Assembly (NCBI RefSeq): GCF_001514195.1
Contig: NZ_KQ948735.1
Span: forward strand, 373,172-437,171
Length of the DNA stretch: 64,000 nt
Source of the DNA: Streptomyces griseorubiginosus
GTDB lineage: Bacteria; Actinomycetota; Actinomycetes; Streptomycetales; Streptomycetaceae
Direction: 5' to 3'
Part shown: positions 41,531 to 51,800 of the stretch, in pieces
How the letters are laid out: each line of letters begins with the position of its first letter
Position numbering within the stretch: the first letter of the stretch is position 1
Translations under genes and position numbers: made by a program
Notes under the pieces: generated by a model
Seen by the model: the letters and a program-made list of their open reading frames with translations, nothing else
What the model was told of the DNA's origin: nothing
Database searches by the model: none

Positions 41531-42436
41531 ATGTCCTCCACCATCCGCAGGGCCGTCATCCCCGCCGCCGGCCTCGGCTCCCGGCTGCTGCCGCTCACCA
41601 AGGCGACGCCGAAGGAGATGCTCCCGGTCGGCGACAAGCCGGTCATCGAGCACACCGTGCGCGAGCTGGTGGACTCCGGCATCACCGACATCACCATCGT
41701 CGTCTCCGGCGGCAAGTCCCTGATCCAGGACCACTTCCGCCCCAACCCCGCCCTGGTCGAGCAGTTGCGCGCCGACGGCAAGAGCGCCTACGCGGACGCC
41801 GTCGAGGAGATCGCCGAGCTGGCCCGCCGCGGCCACATCACCTACCTCGACCAGCAGGGCCCCTACGGCAACGGCACCCCCGTCCTCAACGCCGCCCGCT
41901 CCTTCGGCGACGAGCCCGTCCTGGTGCTGTGGCCGGACGACGTGTTCGTGGCCGAGGTGCCGCGCGCCCAGCAACTGATCCGGGCCTACGAGCAGACCGG
42001 CTGCCCGGTCCTCGCCCTGATGCCGATGGACCCCGTCGAGTCCCGGCGCTACGGCGTCCCGGTCGTCCAGGAGGACCTCGGCGGCGGCACCCTGCGCATC
42101 ACCGGCCTGGTCGAGAAGCCCGACCCGGCCGCCGCGCCCTCGTCGTACGCGGCCATCGGCGGCTATGTCATCACCCCGGGCATCGTCGACGAACTGCGCG
42201 AGCGCACCCGGCGCTGGTACGAGCACCGCACCGGCGAGATCTACCTGACCGACGCCGTCAACGCCTACGCGGCGACCCGGGCGGTGTACGGCCAGGTCAT
42301 CCAGGGCCGCTGGTACGACACCGGCAACCCGGCCGACTACCTCGTCGCCCAGATGGCCCACGCCCTGGCCCACCCCGAGTACGGCCCCCTGCTGCGCGGC
42401 CTGGTCGGCGAACTGGACGCCCCCGAGGGCGCCTGA
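41531..42436 (+). CDS. galU: UTP-glucose-1-phosphate uridylyltransferase
   Basis: 301 aa, makes UDP-glucose for wall glycans, glycolipids and trehalose. Nucleotidyltransferase motif AAGLGSRLLPLTKATPKEML at 11-30, KPVIEHTVREL, and GTPVLNAARSFGDEPVLVLWPDDVF. ATG 41531 is family-correct. The frame stays open upstream through the 30-bp repeats, but that peptide (Arg/Asp/Gly/Pro repeats) is not homologous to anything in GalU. TAGAGT at 41491-41496 suggests a short leader. Confidence 0.96.
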   Translation: MSSTIRRAVIPAAGLGSRLLPLTKATPKEMLPVGDKPVIEHTVRELVDSGITDITIVVSGGKSLIQDHFRPNPALVEQLRADGKSAYADAVEEIAELARRGHITYLDQQGPYGNGTPVLNAARSFGDEPVLVLWPDDVFVAEVPRAQQLIRAYEQTGCPVLALMPMDPVESRRYGVPVVQEDLGGGTLRITGLVEKPDPAAAPSSYAAIGGYVITPGIVDELRERTRRWYEHRTGEIYLTDAVNAYAATRAVYGQVIQGRWYDTGNPADYLVAQMAHALAHPEYGPLLRGLVGELDAPEGA

Positions 42437-42440
42437 GGAC

Positions 42441-42490
42441 CGGTGGGGTCCGGTGGGGTCCGGAGGGGTCCGGTGGGGTCCGGTGGGTCA
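42441..42490. repeat. Five copies of a 10-bp tandem repeat
   Basis: CGGTGGGGTC at 42441, 42451, (CGGAGGGGTC) 42461, 42471, then a shortened CGGTGGGTCA at 42481. It fills the short gap between the convergent galU and small zinc-protein genes; the last copy includes the latter's stop codon. Confidence 0.85.
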
Positions 42491-42694
42491 GCCCCCCGAC
42501 GGATCCACCGTCGCCTGGTGCGCCTCCGCCAGGTGTTCCTCCGCCTTCAGCCAGGGCAGGAACTGCGCGGCCCGGCGCCAGCCGCAGGTCTCGCAGCTGA
42601 TCGTGCGCTGGGGGCCCTTGCGCAGCACCTGGACGACGTGTTCCCGCCCGTCCTGGTCCCGGCGGCTCACCCTGCTCGTGTTCGTCTGCACCAT
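42488..42694 (-). CDS. Small zinc-finger-like protein
   Basis: 68 aa. ISCETCGWRRAAQFLPWLK then AEEHLAEAH gives a C-x2-C ... H-x4-H pattern that could bind one zinc. The N-terminal half (VSRRDQDGREHVVQVLRKG) is basic. CGGAGG lies nine bases before ATG 42694. Similar short proteins are common in streptomycetes; function unknown. It follows the MFS gene on the same strand with 86 bases between. Confidence 0.7.
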   Translation of the reverse strand: MVQTNTSRVSRRDQDGREHVVQVLRKGPQRTISCETCGWRRAAQFLPWLKAEEHLAEAHQATVDPSGG

Positions 42695-42780
42695 GTGCCT
42701 CGCCTCCGGCAAGGAGTGTGCAGCAAGAACAACATCAACAGCAGTGTCTTCACGGGGTGTTCGCCGGGAGCCGGGCCGGG

Positions 42781-44208
42781 TCAGCTCATCGTGCGCGGCA
42801 GGCGCAGGCTCAGCACACCCGTCAGGGCCACCCCCGCCAGCTGCACGAGCAGCGTCGTCACCAGGGCGTCCCGCATGCCCAGGCCCGGCACCAGGGCGAG
42901 GAAGAGGCTGCCCAGCGTGGCCACGCCCAGGGCCAGCGAGGCCTGCTGTGTCGTGACCATCACGCCGCTGCCCACACCGGCCCGCGCGGGCGGCACCTCG
43001 GACAGCACCAGCCGCAGGACGACGGGGAGTTGGAGCGCCTGGCCGACCCCGGCGACCGCACCCCCGGGCAGCAGGGCGACCAGACCCAGGTCGGACCAGG
43101 AGTACCGGGCCGCCAGGATGATCAGGACGAGTCCGGCCCCCTGGATCAGCGCGCCCGCGGTCACCACCCGGGTGCCCCAGCGGGAGATCAGCCGCGGTCC
43201 GGCGATCGACGTGAACAGGAACGTCACCGCCAGCGGGACCAGAGCCAGGCCCGCCTGGACGGGGCTGCGGCCCGCGCCCTCCTGGAGCGCCACCGCGATC
43301 ACGAACATGAAGCCCGCGAAGCCCATCGAGAACGGCACGATCAGGACCAGGCCCCGGCGCAGCGACACCAGCGCGAGGAGGCTGGGCGGCACCAGCGGCG
43401 TACGGCCCCGGCGGTCCGCCCTGCGCTCCACCGCGAAGAACGCCCCCGCGAGGAAGGGGAACGCCGCCAGCGACAGCCACGTCCACAGCGGCCAGCCCGC
43501 CGCCCTGCCCTCGGTCAGCGGGGCCAGCAGCGCCAGCAGGGCCGCGGCGAGCAGGACCGTGCCGGGGACGTCCACCGGCTCCGGGCGCGGGGAACGGGTC
43601 TCCGGGACCGCACGGGCCGCGAGCAGCAGGCCGACGAGCACGACCGGGACGTTCACCAGGAACGCGGCACGCCAGCTCGTGCCCGCGATGTCCGCCGCCA
43701 CCAGGACCCCGCCGAGGATCTGGCCCGCCACCATCGCAAGGCCCGCGGTGGCGCCGTACAGGCCCATCGCCCGGGCCCGCCGGGGTCCGGCGGTCGCCGA
43801 CTGGATGGTCGCGAGCACCTGCGGCAGCATCGCCGCCGACGCGGCCCCCTGGGCCACCCGGGCCGCGACCAGCGCCCACGCGCTCGGTGCCAGCCCGCAT
43901 GCCAGTGAGGTCAGCCCGAACGCGGCCATGCCGCCCAGGAAGAGCCGGCGCCGCCCGAACAGGTCGCCGAGCCGGCCGCCGAGGACCAGGAGGACGGCGT
44001 ACGCCAACCCGTAGCCCGCGACGACGAGTTCGAGGACCGACTCGCTCGCGGACAGGTCCGCGGCGATGGTCGGCAGCGCCACGTTGACGATGAAGAAGTC
44101 GATGAGGGGGAGGGCCGCGGCGAGCAGCACCGTGAACAGCCCGAGGCCGCCCAGCTCGGGTGGCGCGGCGGGGCGGGCGAGGCGTGGAGTCGTCGTTTCG
44201 GTGGTCAC
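42781..44208 (-). CDS. MFS drug-efflux transporter (DHA2 type)
   Basis: 475 aa, about 14 hydrophobic segments. LIDFFIVNVALPTIAADL near 35 and GGRLGDLFGRRRLFLGG near 80 are drug-proton antiporter motifs. GTG 44208 starts MTTETTTPR. Divergent from the XRE/MmyB-type regulator at 44319, the same architecture as 3425-5816, so the two loci are likely paralogous modules. Confidence 0.9.
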   Translation of the reverse strand: MTTETTTPRLARPAAPPELGGLGLFTVLLAAALPLIDFFIVNVALPTIAADLSASESVLELVVAGYGLAYAVLLVLGGRLGDLFGRRRLFLGGMAAFGLTSLACGLAPSAWALVAARVAQGAASAAMLPQVLATIQSATAGPRRARAMGLYGATAGLAMVAGQILGGVLVAADIAGTSWRAAFLVNVPVVLVGLLLAARAVPETRSPRPEPVDVPGTVLLAAALLALLAPLTEGRAAGWPLWTWLSLAAFPFLAGAFFAVERRADRRGRTPLVPPSLLALVSLRRGLVLIVPFSMGFAGFMFVIAVALQEGAGRSPVQAGLALVPLAVTFLFTSIAGPRLISRWGTRVVTAGALIQGAGLVLIILAARYSWSDLGLVALLPGGAVAGVGQALQLPVVLRLVLSEVPPARAGVGSGVMVTTQQASLALGVATLGSLFLALVPGLGMRDALVTTLLVQLAGVALTGVLSLRLPRTMS

Positions 44209-44239
44209 GGTCTCGAGCCTGCGCCTGCTCACAGAGGGG

Positions 44240-44263
44240 TACCAGAGTGTCCTTATCCTGGTA
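44240..44263. promoter_or_regulatory. Inverted repeat between MFS and XRE regulator
   Basis: TACCAG (44240-44245) and CTGGTA (44258-44263), followed by ACCACCTGG; it includes CTTATCCTGG (44252-44261), which on the transporter strand reads CCAGGATAAG with GATAAG a plausible -10. The CTGGT/ACCAG words recall the palindrome at 4909-4927. Confidence 0.45.
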
Positions 44264-44318
44264 GAAGAACCACCTGGCAACAGGGTCCCGGTGCGGGCAG
44301 GCTGGAGGCATGACGACC

Positions 44319-45203
44319 ATGGCCCAGGAGACCGCCGCGCCCGTGACGCCGTCCGTCTCGGAGATCCGGCGCCATGAACTCGCCGCCTTCCTGCGGCACC
44401 GCCGCGAGCACATCACCCCCGAGCAGGTCGGTCTGCCCCGCGGCCGCAGGCGGCGCACCCCGGGACTGCGCCGGGAGGAGGTCGCCCACCTCTCCGCGGT
44501 CGGCGTGACCTGGTACACCTGGCTGGAGCAGGCCAGGGACATCCAGGTGTCCGTACAGGTCCTGGACGCCCTCGCCCGCGCCCTGCTGCTCGACCCGAGC
44601 GAGCGCTCGCACCTCTTCCAGCTCGCCGGCGCGGTCGACCCGACCCCGGCCACCAGCTGCCCGTCGATCACCCCCGGGCTCCGGCTCGTCCTCGACCAGC
44701 TGGGGCCGATCCCGGTCTGCGTGTCCAACAGCCGCTACGACATCCTGGCCTACAACCGCACCTACGGCCTGCTGCTGTGCGACCTGGACGCGGTGCCCCC
44801 GCAGGACCGCAACGCCATGCTGCTCTCTTACACCCACGAGGAGTGGCGTTCCTCGATCGTGCACCTGGCCGAGGTGCAGCGGCTCATGGCCGCCCGCTTC
44901 CGCGCCGGGATGGCCGGGCATCTGGCCGAGCCCGCCTGGAAGACGCTCCTGAAACGGCTGCGCACCGAGTCCGCGGAGTTCCGCGAGATCTGGGACCGCC
45001 ACGAGGTCGGAGCCTCCCGCCCGCGCCGCAAGGAGTTCCTCAACCGGTACGTCGGCCGGATCGCCGTCGACCACACCGACCTGTGGCTCGGCCCCGAAAC
45101 AGGCTCCCGCCTGGTCACCTACGCCCCCGCCGACGAGGAGTCCCGGCAGCGACTGGAGAAACTGCACGCGATCGCCCTGGAGCGGGCCGCTCGGGCTGCG
45201 TGA
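44319..45203 (+). CDS. XRE-family regulator with MmyB-like ligand-binding domain
   Basis: 294 aa, third paralogue in the window: HTH with RRRRTPGLRREEVAHLSAVG near 40-60 and MmyB-like sensor domain (about 110-285). ATG 44319 is ten bases after GGAGG; ATG 44310 leaves only one base and is less likely. Divergent from the MFS exporter it presumably controls. Confidence 0.91.
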   Translation: MAQETAAPVTPSVSEIRRHELAAFLRHRREHITPEQVGLPRGRRRRTPGLRREEVAHLSAVGVTWYTWLEQARDIQVSVQVLDALARALLLDPSERSHLFQLAGAVDPTPATSCPSITPGLRLVLDQLGPIPVCVSNSRYDILAYNRTYGLLLCDLDAVPPQDRNAMLLSYTHEEWRSSIVHLAEVQRLMAARFRAGMAGHLAEPAWKTLLKRLRTESAEFREIWDRHEVGASRPRRKEFLNRYVGRIAVDHTDLWLGPETGSRLVTYAPADEESRQRLEKLHAIALERAARAA

Positions 45204-45370
45204 GCGAGATCTCAACCGCCTTTCCGCGTCGGCTCCCACCTCCTCCCATGCGGCAGATGGATGCAACATGCACCTGACGTATTGGATCAGCCGCTCGTCC
45301 ACTCGATGTACTTCCCGGACTGATCGAGGCCGCCCCCGAGCGCGGCCCAGTCACAGGGGAGAGCAACAAC

Positions 45371-45912
45371 GTGTACGAGCAGTTCCTGTCGGCCAGGCTC
45401 CGTGATCTGCGAGCGGGCGGGCAGTACCACCCGAGCCTGGAGGGTGCCCTCGGCGAGAAGCCCCTCACCTCCCCGCACGTTCCTACGTCCGTGAGCAAGG
45501 ACTCCGGCTCGCCCGCGCCCACCTGACGTGGGGCAGGGACCGCATCAACGACCACCGCCCGACCGTCGGCGTCACCAGCGAGGTCATACAGCAGCTTCAC
45601 CAACATCGTCCGCGTGTCTGGCGGCGCGAGGACGGTCAGGAACGCACCCTGTGCGAGGTGGACACCCGGGACGCCCAGGTTCCCGACGCACAGCGCGCCG
45701 TCGTCAAACTGCGCCGACTCGCCCTGGACGTCGTACGTCATGTCGCCGACGGGACCGCGCCGAGGGTGCCGTTCGCCGGGCTCGCCGAGTCCGTCGCCAC
45801 GCAGCGCCTGCTCAACGACATCGAAACCACCGCCCGCAGCACCGGCCCGGCCCGCTACTTCCCGCAGGGCCGCACCCCGGTGACCGAAGTGGACTGGGAG
45901 CGCCTCGGATGA
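45371..45912 (+). pseudogene. Frameshifted, unrecognised gene upstream of an MFS transporter
   Basis: A GTG-started frame (VYEQFLSARLRDLRAGGQYH..., 45371 to about 45470) stops at 45526. A second frame, open from 45406 without a start codon, continues in a coding-like style (YVREQGLRLARAHLTWGRD ... VPFAGLAESVATQRLLNDIE) to 45912, where its TGA overlaps the MFS ATG. The natural reading is one gene broken by a frameshift near 45470, which once was coupled to the transporter. A short product from GTG 45658 (84 aa) is still possible. The family was not recognised. Confidence 0.55.
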
Positions 45913-47138
45913 CCACACCCACCCCCACCACCCCCATGAACCGGCTCTTCATCCTCGTCCTCGGCGCCTTCGCGCTCGGCCTCGACGCCTACGTCATGGC
46001 CGGGCTGCTGCCCAAGGTCGCCGCCGACCTGCACACCAGCGAGTCCGCGGCAGGACAGATGGTGACCCTGTTCACCCTGTGCTACGCCCTCGCCGCCCCG
46101 GTCTTCGCGACCGCCCTGGCAGGACGGCCCGCCAAGACCGTCCTCACCGCGGCACTCCTGCTGTTCACCCTCGCCAACGCGCTGACCGCCGTCGCCGGCA
46201 GCCTGGCCGTGCTGCTCGTCGCCCGGGCCCTCGCGGGCGTCGGCGCCGGCGTCTACTCGCCGATGGCCGCCGCCACCGCCGCCTCCCTCGCCGGTGAGGA
46301 GCGGCGCGGCCGGGCCCTCGCCCTGGTCATGGGCGGGATGAGCATCGGCACGGTGATCGGCGTGCCGGTGGGTGTGCTGCTCGCCGACCATGTCGGCTGG
46401 CGCGGCACGCTCTGGCTGATCACCGGCCTCGGCGCCGTGGCCGTCACCGGGGTCGCCCTCGCCCTGCCCCGCCTGGCGGCCACCCCGCCGCCGCCCCTGC
46501 GCGAACGGGCCCGCATCCTGGCCCGGCGACCCGTCGCCGCGATCGCCGGCGTGTCCCTGATCGCCGGGGTCACCAGCCTCGGTCTGTACACCTACCTCGC
46601 ACCCTTCCTCGCCGACGCCGGCGGTATCGACGGGACGCTCGGCGCGATGTGGGCCTGGGGCCTGGGCGGGGTGGCCGGAAGCCTGCTGATCGGCCGGATC
46701 GTCGATCGCACGGGACGGCCGTACGCCGTCGTCACCGTCGTCCTGCTCCTGCTGTGCCTCTCCCACCTGCTGCTGCCCCTCGCGGCCGAGACCACCTGGC
46801 TGCTCGCCGTGCCGCTGGGGGTGTGGGGCGCCACCGGCTGGGCGCTCCAAGTGCCCCAGCAGCACCAGCTCATCGCCGCCCGCCCCGACCAGGCGCCCGT
46901 CGCCGTCTCCCTCAACAGCTCGGCCGTCTACCTCGGCAGCGCGCTCGGTTCCGCCCTGGGCGGGGTCGTCCTCGCATCCGGAGTGGCCCCCGCGGACCTG
47001 CCGTACTGGACGGGCGGCCTGGTGGCGGTCGGGCTGATGCTGCACCTGGTCCTGGTCCGGATGCCCAGGCCCGCGCACTCGGACCACGAGAGCCGGCCGG
47101 AAGCGCGGGCGCCGGAATCGGTCACCGCGCGTGAGTAG
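45909..47138 (+). CDS. MFS transporter (DHA1 type, 12 TM)
   Basis: 409 aa. FALGLDAYVMAGLLPKVAADL near 20-40, and the second-half motif GRIVDRTGRPYAVV. Closest in style to arabinose/chloramphenicol exporters of the DHA1 group. ATG 45909 overlaps the stop of the broken gene upstream. The LysR-type gene downstream starts within or just after its end, so the pair is probably regulated together. Confidence 0.9.
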   Translation: MTTPTPTTPMNRLFILVLGAFALGLDAYVMAGLLPKVAADLHTSESAAGQMVTLFTLCYALAAPVFATALAGRPAKTVLTAALLLFTLANALTAVAGSLAVLLVARALAGVGAGVYSPMAAATAASLAGEERRGRALALVMGGMSIGTVIGVPVGVLLADHVGWRGTLWLITGLGAVAVTGVALALPRLAATPPPPLRERARILARRPVAAIAGVSLIAGVTSLGLYTYLAPFLADAGGIDGTLGAMWAWGLGGVAGSLLIGRIVDRTGRPYAVVTVVLLLLCLSHLLLPLAAETTWLLAVPLGVWGATGWALQVPQQHQLIAARPDQAPVAVSLNSSAVYLGSALGSALGGVVLASGVAPADLPYWTGGLVAVGLMLHLVLVRMPRPAHSDHESRPEARAPESVTARE

Positions 47139-47151
47139 TACCGTCGTGGCA

Positions 47152-48015
47152 ATGGACGTAGGACTGCACCAGCTGCGCTGCTTCCTCACCCTCGCGGAGG
47201 AACAGCACTTCACCTGGGCCGCGGAACGGCTCGGCATCCCCCAGCCCACGCTCAGCCGCACCATCCGCAGGCTGGAGGAGCAGGTCGGCTGCCACCTGCT
47301 CGACCGCACCACCCGCCACCCCCGGCTGACCCCGGACGGCGAGCGGCTCCGCGCCGAACTCCAGGTGCTGCTGCCCCGCCTGGAGGCGGCCCTGCGTCCC
47401 GTCCCGCAGGACGAACCTCTCAGCCTGGGCTACACCTGGGGCTTCCCCCGGCGCCGCGGCCGGGACGCCATCGACCTGGTCGAAAGCCGGCACCACATCC
47501 TGGTCGAGCCGGTGCGCCGGGACGAGCGGTTGGCCGGCGTGCACACCGGGGCGGTGGACGCGGCGCTGCTGTGGGGAGCCGTGGAGGACCCCCGCCTGCA
47601 CGCCGTGGAGATCGCCCGCGAGGAGAGGGTCGCCGCGGTGTCGGTCCGTTCCACCCTCGCCACCCGGCCCCGGGTGAGCTGGCGCGACCTGGGCCGCCGC
47701 TGCCTGGTCCTCAACACTGTCAGCGGCACCCTCACACCGGATGACTGGCCGGTGGGGGCCCGCCCCGAGGTCGGGGCCGAGGCCGCCAACCTGGACGAGT
47801 ACCTGCACGCGGTGGCGGCCCGGCGGGGTGTGGGCGTCCTTCCGGCGTCGGTGGCGAGCCAGCACCCCGACCCCGATGTCCTCTACCTCCCGCTCACCGG
47901 AGCCCCGCCGGCCGTCCTCCACTACGCCTTTCCGCGCACCAACCCGCACCCCCACGCGGAGCACCTCGCCGAGGCGCTGCGGGACGCGGGTCGGCCCGCG
48001 CTTCAGAACGCCTGA
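47152..48015 (+). CDS. LysR-family transcriptional regulator
   Basis: 287 aa. Winged helix at 1-60 (LHQLRCFLTLAEEQHFTWAA, PQPTLSRTIRRLEEQVG) and a periplasmic-binding-like effector domain. ATG 47152 gives the classical start; a GTG at 47131 overlaps the MFS stop and would add seven residues. Unusually for LysR proteins it is co-directional with and downstream of its probable target. Confidence 0.9.
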   Translation: MDVGLHQLRCFLTLAEEQHFTWAAERLGIPQPTLSRTIRRLEEQVGCHLLDRTTRHPRLTPDGERLRAELQVLLPRLEAALRPVPQDEPLSLGYTWGFPRRRGRDAIDLVESRHHILVEPVRRDERLAGVHTGAVDAALLWGAVEDPRLHAVEIAREERVAAVSVRSTLATRPRVSWRDLGRRCLVLNTVSGTLTPDDWPVGARPEVGAEAANLDEYLHAVAARRGVGVLPASVASQHPDPDVLYLPLTGAPPAVLHYAFPRTNPHPHAEHLAEALRDAGRPALQNA

Positions 48016-48113
48016 TCACATCCCCGTCCGGTGGGGTGAGCGGGCCGGGTTCGGGCACTCGGGCGGTCCGGAGGGGAGATCCCCACAGGCGAGCGAGTCG
48101 GGCGAGGCGAGTC

Positions 48114-48809
48114 ATGGCCGAGCAGAAGTCGTCGCAGCAGGCAGCGCACACGTCCCCGGACCAGGCATCGGAGAAGGAACCGCAACAGCTTCCGCAGCCG
48201 CTGCGGGCCGCCGTGTCGGTGCTGGGGAAGGTTCCCGGGGCCGGGACGGTGGGCCGGGTGGCCGGCGGGGCCCTGGACCGGGTCGGGGCGGTGTCCCCGC
48301 GCGGCCGGCGGTACGCCGTGTACGCCGGCGCCGGAGTGCTCGGTGTCGCGGGCATCGTGGAATGGCCGATCGCGGTCACCGGGGCGGCGGTGGCCTGGCT
48401 GACACAGCCGAGGCCGGGGGAGGGGGACGCCAGCGCCGGACCGTCGGGGGACGCGAGCGCCGCGCCATCGGGGGACACGAGGGCCGCGCCTTCGGGGGAC
48501 GCCAGCGCCGAGCCTCCGGGGGATACGAGCGCCGAGCCTTCTGGGGACGCGAGCGCCGAGCCTTCGGGGAATACGAGCGCCGCGCCTTCGGGCGACACGG
48601 GCGCCGCGCCTTCGGGGGACGCCGCGGGCGGGCCCACGCCGAAGGTGCTGGCCGCCTCGCACGGATCGCCTGGAGCGGCGACCGCCGCCGCTGCGGCCAC
48701 CTCCTCGTCGCCCTCCGGCAAGCTCCCCCCGCACGAGAGCCCGTCGGTGCCGCCGGGGCAGGGCGGTCCTGGGGGGTCCACCACGGGACGTAACCGGTCC
48801 GGCCACTGA
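48114..48809 (+). CDS. Repeat-bearing protein upstream of the P-type ATPase
   Basis: 231 aa. The N-terminal third is hydrophilic. A hydrophobic stretch (about 69-98, YAVYAGAGVLGVAGIVEWPI) could span or insert in a membrane. Then come nine copies of an 8-residue unit like GDASAAPS (about 105-176) and a Ser/Pro/Gly tail. It starts at ATG 48114 and ends ten bases before the ATPase start, so an operon is likely. Accessory to the pump by position only. The repeat part is probably disordered and variable in length. Confidence 0.7.
   Translation: MAEQKSSQQAAHTSPDQASEKEPQQLPQPLRAAVSVLGKVPGAGTVGRVAGGALDRVGAVSPRGRRYAVYAGAGVLGVAGIVEWPIAVTGAAVAWLTQPRPGEGDASAGPSGDASAAPSGDTRAAPSGDASAEPPGDTSAEPSGDASAEPSGNTSAAPSGDTGAAPSGDAAGGPTPKVLAASHGSPGAATAAAAATSSSPSGKLPPHESPSVPPGQGGPGGSTTGRNRSGH
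48426..48641 (+). repeat. Nine 24-bp in-frame tandem repeats
   Basis: Units of 24 bases such as GACGCGAGCGCCGCGCC plus seven more, coding GDASAxPS variants. Eight are clear (48426-48617) and a ninth is degenerate. In-frame expansion or contraction would keep the reading frame. Confidence 0.88.
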
Positions 48810-48818
48810 GAGCGAGCG

Positions 48819-51800
48819 ATGAACCAAGCACTCCTCACCCGCCCCAAGACCACCGCCGCGAACCTCCTCCTGGCCGGCCCCCGGCTGCTCGCCCGCGCCA
48901 CGCCCCCCGCGATCGGCGCCGCCGCCGGAGCCGCGGCCGGAACGGCCCGCGCCGGCGTACGCACCGCCGACTTCGCGGCCCGCGCCGCCAGAGCGGCTCG
49001 CGCGGCCCTCCCGGGAGCGCCCCAGGACTGGCGAGCGGGCCCCCGCGTCCACGTGCCCTTGCGCACGCAGGAGACGGACGAACGGGCGGACCAGGGGCAG
49101 GAACACCGCGCCCGCCGCCTCGCCGCCGCTCTCGCCGAGCACCCCGACATCGTGCTGGCCTACTGGGACCGAGGTCTCGGGCGGCTGGTCGTCACCGCCG
49201 CCGAGGGGGTCGCCACCGACCGGGTCGTCGCACGGGTGGCCGCACTCGCCGAGCGACACGGACTCACGGCGGCCGGCGCACAGGACGTCGAGGAACTCGC
49301 CCACCCCGGCGACCCCGGCTCGGTACGGACCGCCGCCCTCGCGCTCGGCGCCGACGCCGTCGGGGTGGTCGCCGCGGTCACCGGGTCCGCGCTGCGGCTG
49401 CCCGCCTCGCCGCGGCCGCTGACCGCCGGAGTGATGCTGCTGCGCGAGAACCCCCGCTTCAGGGGCTGGCTGCGAGGCCGGCTCGGCGCCGCACGGACCG
49501 ACGTGGCGCTCGCCGTCGTCAACGCCGCCGTGCACGGCGCCGGCCAGAGCCCCACCTCCCTGCTGCTCGACGGCACCCTGCGCGCCTGCCAGTTGGCGGA
49601 GGCGATCGTGCGGACGGCCGCCTTCGAAGCCGTCCACGACGACCTGTGCGTCCCCGAACGGGACAGCGTGCCCGGGGACCCGGCCCTGCGCCCACCGCCG
49701 CTGCCCTCACCCGCCCAGGAGTACGCGGGCCACGCCTCCGCGGGCAGCCTCGCCGGCGCTGTCGCCGCGCTGCTCGTCAAGCACGACGTGACCGAGGCCG
49801 CGGAGGCCGTCCTCGCCGGCTCCCCCAAGGCCGCCCGCTACGGCCCCGCCGCCTACCACGCCGTCCTGAGCGCCGCCCTGTCCCGCTCCGGCGTCCTGGT
49901 GCGCGACCCGGACCGGCTGCGCCTGCTGGAGACCGTCGGCACCGTCCTGCTGCACCCGAGCGCCCTGCGCACCCCGGGCGCGGGCGCCGACCCCTGGGCC
50001 GAGCCCGTACTGGACGCGGCCCGCCGCGCCGGACTCCGGGTCGTCGTCCTGGACGACCCGGCCCTCGCAGACTTCACCGGCCTCGCCGACCAAGTCGTGT
50101 CCGCGGAAAGGCCGTTGAGGGAGGTCGTCGACCGACTCCGCGACGAGAGCGAGGACGGGGCCGGCGTCCTCACCGTCGCCCGCCCGCAGGACGCCGACGT
50201 CGTCGCCGGACTCCTCCGCGGCGACATCGCCGTCTCCCTCACCGACGGCGGCTGCGCGGTCGCCTGGGGCGCCGACGTCCTCGCCCCGCGCGGACTCCCC
50301 GACGTCTGGCGGCTGTTGACCGCCGTCCCCGCCGCCCGCGCGGTCGGCCGCCGCTCCCAGACCCTGGCCCGGTCCGGCGCCGCCCTGTCCGGACTCCTCG
50401 TCGCCGTCGGCGAGTCGGGCCGCGGCGGCCGCCGTACGGCACTCCCCGGCCTCCGGCACGCGCCCGTCGACGCCGCCGCGGCCGCCGCCCTGCTCAGCGG
50501 CGCCCGTGCCGCCCTGCGCGTCGCGGCCGCCGGCCTGCCCCACCCGCGACCCAGGGTGGCCTGGCACGCCCTGCACCCGGACGACGTACGCGACCGTCTG
50601 GAGCGGGACGCGCCCCCGGAGCCCACGCTCGTCGAACAGACCACCGGACGGGTGCGCGCCGGCGCCGAGACCGTCGTACGACTGCCCGTGCTGGCACCCG
50701 CCAGGTGGTCGGCGCAGCTCGCCAGGGCCGTGCGCGGGGAGCTCGACGACCCGCTCACCCCCGTCCTGGCGGTCGGTTCGGCCGCCTCCGCGATCCTCGG
50801 CTCCGCGATGGACGCCCTGCTGGTGGTCGGCGCCCTCGACCTGAACGCGCTCGTCGGCGGGCTCCAGCGGCTGCGCGCCGAGCGGGCCCTGTCCGGGCTG
50901 CTCGCCCAGCAGCAGCAGAAGGCCCGGGTGGCTGAGCCGGACCACGACGAGGAACCGCACGTGGTCGACGCCGCCCGGCTCAGCCCCGGTGACGTCGTCG
51001 AGCTCACCCTGGACGACGTCGTGCCCGCCGACGCCCGCCTGTTGTGGGAGGACGGCCTGGAGGTCGACGAGTCCGCGCTCACCGGCGAGTCCCTCCCCGT
51101 GAACAAGCACACCGACCCGAGCCCGCGCGCCCCGGTCGCCGAACGGCACTGCATGGTCTTCGAAGGCACGACCGTGGTCGCCGGACGGGCCCGCGCGGTC
51201 GTCGTGGACACCGGCGAACGCACCGAGGCCGCCCGTGCCGTGGCGCTCGCCGCCCGCACCCCGGCCGCCGGCGGAGTCCAGGCCCGGCTCCAGGAACTCA
51301 CCCGCAAGGCCCTGCCGTTGACGATGGCCGGCGGCGCCGCCGTCACCGGCCTCGCCCTGCTGCGCGGCACACCCCTGCGGCAGGCCGTCAGCGGGGGAGT
51401 GGCGGTCGCGGTGGCCGCCGTACCGGAAGGGCTGCCGCTGGTCGCCACGGTCGCCCAGCTCGCGGCCGCTCGCCGGCTCAGCGCGCACGGCATCCTGGTC
51501 CGCGCCCCGCGCACCCTGGAGGCGCTGGGCCGCATGGACACCATCTGCTTCGACAAGACCGGCACCCTCACCGAGAACCGGCTGCGCCTGGTCCGGGTCA
51601 CCGATCCGGACGGCACCGCCCGCACCCCCGGCGAACCCGGCGCCGACGGCCCGCTGCGCGTCGCCGCCCGCGCCTGCCCCCAGCTCGACGGCGACCCCGG
51701 GCAACGCCCGGCCCACGCCACCGACGAGGCCGTCCTGGACGCGGCCGCCCCCGACGAGCACTGGACCCAGCTGGAGGGCCTCCCCTTCGAGGCCGCCCGC

